A stretch of 64,000 nucleotides of DNA from TK10-74A sp965217625 (GTDB lineage: Bacteria > Chloroflexota > Dehalococcoidia > Bin125): contig OZ244557.1 in the NCBI GenBank assembly GCA_965217625.1, positions 2,232,001 through 2,296,000 of the forward strand, written 5' to 3'. The translations under genes were made by a program, and so were the position numbers. The first letter of the stretch is position 1. Every line of letters begins with the position of its first letter. The notes beneath the pieces were generated by a model. It did not search any database, had not been told where the DNA came from, and saw only the letters and a program-made list of their open reading frames with translations. Positions 40,514-48,274 of the stretch are shown in pieces.

Positions 40514-41446
40514 TCAGCTGGGCCGGCGGTCCTGCGCCCGCAAGCGGCGCACGACTTCGATCGTGCCGGCCAGACGGCCGAGCGTGGGGATCAAGTAGAC
40601 GCCCGCGCAGAGCGGCCGCACCTGTTCGACGAACTCCTGCGCCAGGTCGACGGCCGCCTCCGCGGCCCCGTCGCCGGCCGCATCGAGCCGATCGACGATC
40701 GCCTGCGACACGGCGATGCCGGGCACGTTCTTCGCCATGAAGCGCGCGTTGCGGGCGCTGGCGAGCACCATCACCCCCAGCACGACCGGGCGCCCGACGC
40801 CCGACGCCCGCTCCGCGAAGCGCTCCACGGCGGCCAGGTCGAACGTCGGCTGCGTGAAGAAGACGTCGCAGCCCGCGTCGGCCTTCTGCCGCAGGCGGGC
40901 CATCTCGGCCTCCTGGTCGGGGTTGTTTGGGTTGGCCGCCGCCGCGATCGTGAACGCCGTCTGCCCGCCGATCTCGTTGCCCGCCGAGTCGCGCCCCGCG
41001 TTGAGCGTCGCGATCAGCTCGATCAGCCCCTCCGCCTTCACGTCCCAGACGGCCGACGCCCCCGCGTACTGCCCCAGCGACGGCGGATCCCCCGACAGCG
41101 CGATGGCCGAGCGCAGGCCCAGCATGTGCGCGCCCATCAGGTCGGACTGCAGCGCCATGAGGTTGCGGTCGCGGGACGCGAAGTGCAGCACGGCCTCGAG
41201 CCCGGTCTCCTGCTGCACCCGCGCCGCGAACGCGATGGGGCTCATGCGCACCGAGGCCATGGGGCTGTCGCCCACGTCGACGCAGTCGGCGCCCGCGTCG
41301 CGCAGCGCGGCGGCGGCGCGCAGCCCCGCCTCGGCGCTGAGGCCGCGCGGCGGATCGACTTCGGCCGAGAGCACCCACTCGCCGCGCTCCAGCATGGGGC
41401 GCAGCCGGTAGTCCGGGGCCGGAGGGGCGGGGTCGGGTGTCGTCAT
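40514..41446 (-). CDS. metF: methylenetetrahydrofolate reductase family protein
   Basis: 310 residues forming a single FAD TIM barrel of the MTHFR family. SAEVDPPRGLSAEAGLRAAAAL near the start holds the conserved Glu of the xExxPP motif. LHFASRDRNLMALQSDLMGAHMLG and ALSGDPP follow, then AAANPNNPDQ and GCDVFFTQPTFDL. It makes 5-methyl-THF for the divergent methionine synthase. No C-terminal SAM-regulatory domain is present, as in other bacteria. It opens the metF-ahcY-metK unit and faces metH across 175 bases. Confidence 0.9.
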   Translation of the reverse strand: MTTPDPAPPAPDYRLRPMLERGEWVLSAEVDPPRGLSAEAGLRAAAALRDAGADCVDVGDSPMASVRMSPIAFAARVQQETGLEAVLHFASRDRNLMALQSDLMGAHMLGLRSAIALSGDPPSLGQYAGASAVWDVKAEGLIELIATLNAGRDSAGNEIGGQTAFTIAAAANPNNPDQEAEMARLRQKADAGCDVFFTQPTFDLAAVERFAERASGVGRPVVLGVMVLASARNARFMAKNVPGIAVSQAIVDRLDAAGDGAAEAAVDLAQEFVEQVRPLCAGVYLIPTLGRLAGTIEVVRRLRAQDRRPS

Positions 41447-41497
41447 TGCTCTCGCGCCTGATTGCCGGAGTCGTGCTCGCGGTGTCGTCCGCGATGC

Positions 41498-41521
41498 TAT
41501 CCCGGGATTGCGCCGGGGATA
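41498..41521. promoter_or_regulatory. inverted repeat in the metF/metH divergent promoter region
   Basis: TATCCCGG (41498-41505) is mirrored by CCGGGGATA (41513-41521), one base longer, with GATTGCG between. The arms overlap -10-like sequences for both directions (GATACT on plus, TAGCAT on minus). TACACT at 41555-41560 is another plus-strand -10 candidate. No riboswitch fold could be made out in the 175 bases. Confidence 0.35.
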
Positions 41522-41621
41522 CTACCCGGGTGGGGAGGCGCGCGTCGCGCTCCGTACACTGGGCGCCACAGGCGGAACGCCTCGATCAGACCGCGGCGCC
41601 CGGTTGCGGAGAGGGAGTCTC

Positions 41622-44600
41622 GTGCCGGCCACAGCCCCTTCCCCGTTCGGCATGGGCCTGCTCGACACGGCGCGCCGCCGCCCCGTCATCTTCGACAGCG
41701 CCACCGGCACCGGCCTGCAGGGCTTCCGCCTGACGCCCGACGACTTCGGCGGCCTGGACGGCTGCAACGAGTACCTCAACGTCTGCAACCCCGGCGTCGT
41801 GCAGCGGCTGCACCGGCTCAACCTCGAGGCGGGCATCGACGCCGTCCTGACCAACAGCTTCGGCGCGACGTCGGTCACGCTGGCCGAGTACGACCTAGCC
41901 GATCGCGCCTACGAGATCAACGCCGCCGCCGCGCGCCTGGCCCGCGAGTCGGCCGACGCCTTCAGCGCCGCCGACGGCCGCCCGCGCTGGGTGGCGGGGT
42001 CGATGGGGCCGGGCACCAAGCTGCCCACCCTGGGCCAGATCGACTTCGACGCGCTCTCCGCCGCCTACCGCGAGCAGGCGCGCGGCCTGCTCGACGAGGG
42101 CGTGGACGTGCTGCTCGTCGAGACCGTCTACGACCTGCTGCAAGGCAAGGCCGCGATCATCGGCGCGCAGGATGCGTTCGCCGAGGCCGGCCGCGAGGCC
42201 CCGATCTTCGTCTCCGTCACCATCGAAACGACGGGCCAGATGCTGGTCGGCTCCGAGATCGGGGCGGCGGTGACGGCGCTCGCGCCGCTGGGCATCGACG
42301 CGCTGGGCATCAACTGCGCCACCGGGCCCGAGCTGATGCACGAGCACCTGCGCTACCTGTCGCAGTACTCGCCGCTGCCGATCCTCTGCCAGCCCAACGC
42401 CGGGCTGCCCCGCGTGGAGAACGATCAGGCGGTCTACGACCTCAGCCCCGCGGGCCTGCGCGACGCGCACCGCACCTTCGTCGCCGAGTACGGCGTCGCG
42501 CTGGTCGGCGGCTGCTGCGGCACGACCCCCGCCCACATGGCCGCCGTCGTGGAGGGCCTGCGCGACGCCGTCCCCGCCGCCCGCGCGCCACAGCCCGAGC
42601 CCGGCGTCGCCTCGCTGTTCACCGCCGTCCCCTACGACCAGGACGCCAGCGTGCTGATCGTCGGGGAGCGCGCCAACGCCAACGGCTCGCGGCGCTTCAA
42701 GCGGCTGCTCGAGGCGGAGAACTTCGACGAGATGGCCAACGTCGTGCGCGACCAGGCCGCCGAGGGCGCGCACATCGTGGACGTCTGCGTGGACTACGTC
42801 GGCCGCGACGGCGCGCCGGACATGGAGCGCCTGATCGGCGACGCCCGCGGCCGTACGACGCTGCCGATCATGCTCGACTCGACCGAGGCGCCGGTGCTGG
42901 AGGCGGGGCTCAAGCTGCTCGGCGGCAAGCCGATCCTCAACTCGATCAACCTGGAGGACGGCGGCACCCGCCTCGACCGCACGCTGCGCGCGGCCCGGCG
43001 CTACGGCGCCGCCGTCGTGGCGCTCGTCATCGACGAGGAGGGGCAGGCGCGCACGGCCGACCGCAAGCTGGCGATCGCGCATCGCATCCACGACCTCGCG
43101 ACGGGGCAGTACGGCCTGCCCCCCGAGGACCTCTTCTTCGACGCCCTCACGCTGCCCCTGGGCTCGGGCCAGGAGGAGCTGCGCAACGACGGGCGCGAGA
43201 CCCTGGAGGCCGTGCGCCGGATCAAGGCGGAACTGCCGGGCGTGCACACGATTCTGGGCGTCAGCAACGTCTCCTTCGGGCTCAACCCGGCCGCCCGCCA
43301 GGTGCTGAACAGTGTCTTCCTGCATCGCGCCGTCGATGCGGGCCTGGACGCCGCGATCGTCAACGCGCAGCAGATCCTGCCCGAGCACCAGATCGACCCC
43401 GCCCATCTGCTCGCCGCCCAGCGCCTGATCGACAACGAATGGATCGACGGCCCGGCCGGCGACCCGGTCGACCCGCTGCACGCCTTCCTGCCGCTCTTCA
43501 GCGACGCTTCCGTCCAGCGCGACGCCGTCGACCTGGCGGAGGTGTCGCTCGACGAGCGGCTGCACCGCCGCATCCTCGACGGCCTGCGCGACGGCCTCAC
43601 GGACGACCTCGAGGAGGCGCTGACCGAGCGCCCGGCGCTGTCCATCATCAACGACACGCTGCTGCCCGCCATGCAGGTCGTGGGGGACCTGTTCGGTGCG
43701 GGCAAGATGCAGCTCCCCTTCGTGCTGCAATCGGCCGAGACGATGAAGGCCGCCGTCGCCTACCTGGAACCGCACATGGAGAAGAGCGCGGCCTCGGGCA
43801 AGGGCAAGATCATCCTCGCCACGGTGCGCGGCGACGTGCACGACATCGGCAAGAACCTGGTCGAGATCATCCTCGGCAACAACGGCTTCCAGACCGTCAA
43901 CCTGGGCATCAAGCAGCCCATCGCCAGCATCATCGACGCCGCCGACGCCGAGGGCGCCGACGCCATCGGCCTCTCCGGCCTGCTCGTCAAGTCCACCGTC
44001 GTGATGAAGGAGGACCTGCAGGAGTTGAACCGTCGCGGGCTGGCGGCGCGCTACCCGGTGCTGCTGGGCGGCGCGGCGCTCACCCGTCGCTACGTCGAGC
44101 AGGATCTGCGCGACATCTACGACGGCGCCGTCTACTACGGCCAGGACGCCTTCGAGGGGCTGGAGATCATGAACGCGATCAGCCGCGGCGAGACGCCGAC
44201 GGGGCAGGATCGGACGGCCCCCGCGCCCGCGGCCAAGCCGCCGCCGGTCGCCGCCGCCGCCACGCTCCCGGCGCGGTCGTCGGTCGCCAGCGACGTGCCA
44301 CTGGCCAGCCCGCCCTTCTGGGGCCGACGGCTGCACAAGGGCCTCTCGGTGTCCGAGGTCGCGGCCTGCGTCAACGAGGTGGCGCTGTTCCGCGGCCAGT
44401 GGGGCTTCCGCAAGGGCGAGCAGAGCGACGCCGAGTTCGAGGCCTCGCTGGAGCGCGACGCCCGCCCCACGCTGCGACGCCTGATCCAGGAGGCCACCGC
44501 GCGCGGACTGCTGGAGCCGGCCGTCGTCTACGGCTACTTCCCCGTCCAGTCCGACGGCGACGCGCTGATCGTCTACGACCCCGATAGCCGCCGGGAACGC

Positions 44601-45092
44601 CTGCGCTTCGACTTCCCGCGCCAGCCCGGCAAGCAGCGCCTCTGCCTGGCCGACTACTTCCGCTCCGTCGGGAGCGGCGAGATGGATGTGGCGGGCTTCC
44701 ACGTCGTCACCGTCGGGGCCGGGGCCAGCGACTACGCGGCCCAGCTCTACGCCGACAACGCCTACCAGGAGTACCTCTACTGGCACGGCTTCGGCGTCGA
44801 GATGGCCGAGGCGCTGGCCGAGTACTGGCACGCCCGCGTCCGCCGGGAGTTGGGCATCGCCGCCGGCGACGGCCCGACCGTGCGCGATCTCTTCGCCGGG
44901 CGCTACCGGGGCGCGCGCTTCAGCTTCGGCTACCCGGCCTGCCCCAACCTGGAGGACCAGGAGAAGCTGTTCACCCTGCTGCGACCGGAGGAGATCGGCG
45001 TCACGCTGTCGGAGGAGTTCCAGCTCGTGCCCGAGCAATCGACCAGCGCGATCATCACGGCGCACCCCGAAGCGGCGTACTTCAATATCTAA
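41622..45092 (+). CDS. metH: cobalamin-dependent methionine synthase, full length
   Basis: 1156 residues with all four modules. The homocysteine domain (1 to about 320) has zinc cysteines in LGINCATG near 228 and GGCCGTTP near 297. The pterin domain (about 340-610) starts at IVGERANANGSRRFKRLL. The cap plus cobalamin domain (about 650-870) has the lower-axial His in GDVHDIGKN near 739. The activation domain binding SAM (about 900-1156) has LHKGLSVSEVA and RFSFGYPACPNLEDQEKL. It transfers methyl from 5-methyl-THF to homocysteine via B12. GTG 41622 has GGGAG just upstream; longer readings cross the promoter. Needs a cobalamin supply not encoded here. Confidence 0.96.
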   Translation: MPATAPSPFGMGLLDTARRRPVIFDSATGTGLQGFRLTPDDFGGLDGCNEYLNVCNPGVVQRLHRLNLEAGIDAVLTNSFGATSVTLAEYDLADRAYEINAAAARLARESADAFSAADGRPRWVAGSMGPGTKLPTLGQIDFDALSAAYREQARGLLDEGVDVLLVETVYDLLQGKAAIIGAQDAFAEAGREAPIFVSVTIETTGQMLVGSEIGAAVTALAPLGIDALGINCATGPELMHEHLRYLSQYSPLPILCQPNAGLPRVENDQAVYDLSPAGLRDAHRTFVAEYGVALVGGCCGTTPAHMAAVVEGLRDAVPAARAPQPEPGVASLFTAVPYDQDASVLIVGERANANGSRRFKRLLEAENFDEMANVVRDQAAEGAHIVDVCVDYVGRDGAPDMERLIGDARGRTTLPIMLDSTEAPVLEAGLKLLGGKPILNSINLEDGGTRLDRTLRAARRYGAAVVALVIDEEGQARTADRKLAIAHRIHDLATGQYGLPPEDLFFDALTLPLGSGQEELRNDGRETLEAVRRIKAELPGVHTILGVSNVSFGLNPAARQVLNSVFLHRAVDAGLDAAIVNAQQILPEHQIDPAHLLAAQRLIDNEWIDGPAGDPVDPLHAFLPLFSDASVQRDAVDLAEVSLDERLHRRILDGLRDGLTDDLEEALTERPALSIINDTLLPAMQVVGDLFGAGKMQLPFVLQSAETMKAAVAYLEPHMEKSAASGKGKIILATVRGDVHDIGKNLVEIILGNNGFQTVNLGIKQPIASIIDAADAEGADAIGLSGLLVKSTVVMKEDLQELNRRGLAARYPVLLGGAALTRRYVEQDLRDIYDGAVYYGQDAFEGLEIMNAISRGETPTGQDRTAPAPAAKPPPVAAAATLPARSSVASDVPLASPPFWGRRLHKGLSVSEVAACVNEVALFRGQWGFRKGEQSDAEFEASLERDARPTLRRLIQEATARGLLEPAVVYGYFPVQSDGDALIVYDPDSRRERLRFDFPRQPGKQRLCLADYFRSVGSGEMDVAGFHVVTVGAGASDYAAQLYADNAYQEYLYWHGFGVEMAEALAEYWHARVRRELGIAAGDGPTVRDLFAGRYRGARFSFGYPACPNLEDQEKLFTLLRPEEIGVTLSEEFQLVPEQSTSAIITAHPEAAYFNI

Positions 45093-45133
45093 CCGGCAAC
45101 ATCTGACCGGCAACGTCTGACCGGCAACAGCTG
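45092..45133. repeat. three tandem 14-base repeats at the metH stop
   Basis: ACCGGCAACATCTG, ACCGGCAACGTCTG and ACCGGCAACAGCTG lie end to end, beginning on the last base of the metH TAA. Units differ only at positions 10-11. The period of 14 is not a multiple of three and the array is outside the gene. The remaining bases to nhaA (45134-45263) hold no further clear signal. Confidence 0.85.
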
Positions 45134-45263
45134 AGCCGCCCGCGCCGCGGCGTCACGCCAGCAACGCGAACAACGCCATCGGCTTCATCGACGAAACCGG
45201 ACCTCGCCAATAGGCTGCCGGGGAGCGGGTTCCCCGCGCGGCATCCACGGAGGCGCCTCGTCC

Positions 45264-46715
45264 ATGGCTGAGCCACTCGATTCGCCCCGGCGCACCGGCG
45301 AGTGGCTGATCACCCGCTACGTGGTCAAGCCCACGACCGACTTCATGCGGATCGAGGCCGCCGGCGGCATTGTGCTGGTGCTGGCCGCCGTCGCGGCGCT
45401 GATCTGGGCCAACGCCTTCGGCGACTCCTACTCCGACTTCTGGCACACCGAGATCGTGTTCGACCTGGGCCTCCTGACCCTCAGCGAGGACCTGCACGGC
45501 TGGGTCAACGACGCCCTGATGGCGGTCTTCTTCTTCGTCGTGGGGCTGGAGATCAAGCGCGAGGCCGTGCACGGCGAGTTGCGCGACCGTCGCCAGGCCG
45601 CCCTGCCCATCTTCGCCGCGCTGGGCGGGATGGTGCTCCCGGCCTCGCTCTACGCGGCGTTCAACGCCGGCGGGCCCGGCGGCGCCGGCTGGGGCATCCC
45701 CGTCGCGACCGACATCGCCTTCGCGCTGGGCGTGCTCTCGCTGCTCGGCAACCGCGTGCCCATCCAGCTCAAGGTGTTCCTGCTCACGCTCGCCGTCGCC
45801 GACGACGTGGGCGGCATCCTGATCATCGCCGTCTTCTACGCCGACGACGTCTCGCTGCTCTGGCTGCTCGGCGCGGCCGCCACGATCGGCGTGATCATCG
45901 CCATGCAGCGCAACGGCATCCGCCTCATCCGCGCCTACCTGCCGGTGGGCGTCCTGCTGTGGCTGTGCATCTTCGAGTCGGGCGTCGAGGCGACGATCGG
46001 CGGCGTGATCCTCGGCCTCCTCACGCCCGCCCACGCCCTCGTCCCGCGCGACCGCTTCGGCGTCTTGATGACGAAGATGCTCGAGCGCTATCACGGCGCG
46101 CTGGGCCGCGGGCCCCTGGAGGCCCCCGACAGCCAGCCCGACGCACGCCGGCATACCGGCATGCACCCCCGCGAACTCGCCGATGCGGAGATGCGCGAGG
46201 ATCTCGCCGACCAGGAGGTGCACCGCATGGCCGTGCTGGTGCGCGAGACCCAGAGCCCGCTGCATCGCGTGGAGGGCGGCATCGGCCCCTGGAGCGCCTT
46301 CGTGGTCGTGCCCATCTTCGCCTTGGCCAACTCCGGCATCGCGCTCACCGGTGACGCCATCGCCGACGCCCTGCGCTCCGACGTCGCCTGGGGCGTGGCC
46401 GCCGGCCTCCTGCTGGGCAAGTTCGTCGGCGTGCTGGTGTTCACCTACCTGACGGTGCGTTTCGGCATCTCGCATCTGCCCGCCGGCGTGCGCTGGGGCC
46501 ATATCGGCGGCGTGGCGCTGCTCTCGGGCATCGGCTTCACGGTGTCCATCTTCATCGCCACGCTCTCCTTCGACCAGGAGTACCTGGTCGAGGAGGCCAA
46601 GATCGGCATCTTCGCCGCGACGATCATCGCCGCCGTGGTGGGCTTCCTGGCGTTGCGTGTGCTCTCCCCGACGCGCGTCGACGAGAGCCTGGACGGGGAT
46701 AGCGACCCGTTCTAG
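45264..46715 (+). CDS. nhaA: Na+/H+ antiporter NhaA
   Basis: 483 residues with about 12 membrane helices. The ion-binding Asp pair is in LAVADDVGGILI near residue 178. The hallmark FFFVVGLEIKREAVHGELRD and GWGIPVATDIAFALGVLSLLG are intact. The last helices include SGIGFTVSIFIATLSF. A hydrophilic insert of about 60 residues (around 285-335, with HRMAVLVRETQSPLHRVE) is longer than in E. coli NhaA but common in larger actinobacterial/chloroflexal forms. It exchanges two protons for one sodium, protecting against salt and alkaline stress. GGAGG stands 10 bases before ATG 45264. Confidence 0.95.
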   Translation: MAEPLDSPRRTGEWLITRYVVKPTTDFMRIEAAGGIVLVLAAVAALIWANAFGDSYSDFWHTEIVFDLGLLTLSEDLHGWVNDALMAVFFFVVGLEIKREAVHGELRDRRQAALPIFAALGGMVLPASLYAAFNAGGPGGAGWGIPVATDIAFALGVLSLLGNRVPIQLKVFLLTLAVADDVGGILIIAVFYADDVSLLWLLGAAATIGVIIAMQRNGIRLIRAYLPVGVLLWLCIFESGVEATIGGVILGLLTPAHALVPRDRFGVLMTKMLERYHGALGRGPLEAPDSQPDARRHTGMHPRELADAEMREDLADQEVHRMAVLVRETQSPLHRVEGGIGPWSAFVVVPIFALANSGIALTGDAIADALRSDVAWGVAAGLLLGKFVGVLVFTYLTVRFGISHLPAGVRWGHIGGVALLSGIGFTVSIFIATLSFDQEYLVEEAKIGIFAATIIAAVVGFLALRVLSPTRVDESLDGDSDPF

Positions 46716-46832
46716 CCGCCCGGCCCCCGGCCGGGATCGCCCGGGGACGCCCGCGCGGCTAGCCTCCCCGGCAGCGACTCGGTATCTTGCACTGGGCGCC
46801 GCACCGGGCGCCCTTGACGCGAGGGGGGTCGA

Positions 46833-47699
46833 GTGCAGGAACTGCGATACGCGAAATTCAGCACCGTGGACGACGCCGTCGCCGCGCTGCAAGCGGGCGG
46901 CCCCACGGCGCGCGTGCTGGCCGGCGGCACGGACGTCATCGTGCAGGCGCGCGCCCGCGTGCGCGACATCGACCTGCTGGTCGACGTCAAGGGCATCGAC
47001 GAGGCGATGCAGCTCACGTTCGACGCCGACGGCGGCCTCACCGTCGGCGCGGCCACGCCCTGCTACCAGATCTACGGCGACGCCGCCGTCCGCGAGCGCT
47101 ACCCCGCCCTGATCGATTGCAGCACCCTGATCGGCGGCACGGGCATCCAGGGCCGCGCCAGCCTGGGCGGGAACCTGTGCAACTCCTCCCCCTCGGGCGA
47201 CTCGCTGCCGGTGATGTACGTTCTGGAGGCGACGGCCGAGATCGCCGGGCCCGGCGGTCGCCGCACGGTGCCGGTCGAGGACTTCTGCACCGGCCCCGGC
47301 CGCAACGTGCTGCAAGCCGGCGAGTTGCTGGTCTCGCTGCACTTCCCGCCACCGGCGCCCAACAGCGGCGCGGCCTTCCTGCGCTTCATCCCTCGCAACG
47401 AGATGGACATCGCGGTCGTCAACGCGGCCACCCACCTGCGCTTCGACGGCGACACGGTCGCCTGGGCACGGGTGTCGATCGGCGCGACGGCGCCCACGCC
47501 GCTGCTGGTCCCCGAGGCGGCCGCCGCGCTCGTCGGCCGGCCGCTCAGCGACGACACGATCGCCGCCGCCGCCGCCGCCTCCAAGGCAGCCGCCCGCCCC
47601 ATCGACGACATGCGGGGATCCATCAAGCAGCGCAAGCACTTGGCCGCCGTCTACACGCAGCGCACGATCGCCATCGCCGCCGATCGCGCGCGCGCCTAG
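46833..47699 (+). CDS. molybdenum hydroxylase, FAD-binding subunit (CoxM/CutM type)
   Basis: 288 residues. The FAD sites ARVLAGGTDVIVQAR near residue 30 and TGIQGRASLGGNLCNSSPSGD near 107 are the two signatures of the vanillyl-alcohol-oxidase-like FAD domain of xanthine dehydrogenase. The C-terminal CO_deh_flav_C part begins around 180. It carries electrons from the iron-sulfur subunit to a final acceptor. GTG 46833 has GAGGGGGG upstream. It opens the order FAD, [2Fe-2S], Mo-subunit, like cox/cut operons. Confidence 0.9.
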   Translation: MQELRYAKFSTVDDAVAALQAGGPTARVLAGGTDVIVQARARVRDIDLLVDVKGIDEAMQLTFDADGGLTVGAATPCYQIYGDAAVRERYPALIDCSTLIGGTGIQGRASLGGNLCNSSPSGDSLPVMYVLEATAEIAGPGGRRTVPVEDFCTGPGRNVLQAGELLVSLHFPPPAPNSGAAFLRFIPRNEMDIAVVNAATHLRFDGDTVAWARVSIGATAPTPLLVPEAAAALVGRPLSDDTIAAAAAASKAAARPIDDMRGSIKQRKHLAAVYTQRTIAIAADRARA

Positions 47700-47734
47700 C
47701 CGCCGGACCACCCAGCCGCAGGAAGGCGGACATC

Positions 47735-48208
47735 GTGAGCGACAAGATCATCGTCAGCGCGACCATCAACGACGAGCCCACCGACATGCTCGTCTCCCAG
47801 CGCGACAGCTTGCTGGAGGCGCTGCGCGCCGCGGCCGGCGTGCTCGGCGTCAAGGAAGGCTGCAACGACGGCAACTGCGGCGCCTGCTCCGTCATGCTCG
47901 ACGGCCGGCTGGTGAACTCCTGCCTCGTCATGGCCGCCGAGGTCGAGGGCTCCGAGATCACCACCGTCGAGGGCATCGCCGACGCCGACCACCTGCACCC
48001 CCTGCAGCAGGCGTTCCTCGAGGACGCCGCCCTGCAGTGCGGCATCTGCACGCCCGGCTTCCTCGTCGCGGCCAAGGCCCTGCTCGAAGAGAACCCCAGC
48101 CCCAGCGAGCACGAGATCCGCTACTGGCTGGCGGGCAACCTCTGCCGCTGCACCGGCTACGACAAGATCGTCCGCGCCGTGCAGCACGCCGCCGCCGGCG
48201 TCACCTAG
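47735..48208 (+). CDS. molybdenum hydroxylase, [2Fe-2S] subunit
   Basis: 157 residues. The plant-type cluster cysteines are C43, C48, C51 and C63. The second cluster has C102, C105, C137 and C139 (QCGICTPG and LCRCTGY). All eight are present, so both [2Fe-2S] clusters should form. It shuttles electrons from the Mo-cofactor to FAD. The GTG start 47735 has GGAAGG 8 bases upstream; the frame reaching further back lies inside the FAD-subunit gene. An extra 66 bases separate it from the large-subunit gene. Confidence 0.93.
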   Translation: MSDKIIVSATINDEPTDMLVSQRDSLLEALRAAAGVLGVKEGCNDGNCGACSVMLDGRLVNSCLVMAAEVEGSEITTVEGIADADHLHPLQQAFLEDAALQCGICTPGFLVAAKALLEENPSPSEHEIRYWLAGNLCRCTGYDKIVRAVQHAAAGVT

Positions 48209-48274
48209 ACTCCCCAAACCGCCCCAGCCGCGCCGAGCGACGGACTCGCGCAGGAATCGAACGGAAGGCACGCC

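Noticed and set aside
41447..41621. SAM, SAH or cobalamin riboswitch between metF and metH
   Set aside because: No conserved core such as a B12 box could be found by eye on either strand; only a simple inverted repeat is present.
41895..45113. A minus-strand open frame of over 1000 codons antisense to metH
   Set aside because: It is a by-product of GC-rich third positions in the metH frame. It shows no domain, and metH is complete with all catalytic residues.
41557..46800. Shared 11-mer CACTGGGCGCC upstream of metH (41557) and the FAD subunit (46790)
   Set aside because: Only two occurrences, composed of bases common in this genome, at different distances from the starts; chance is likely.
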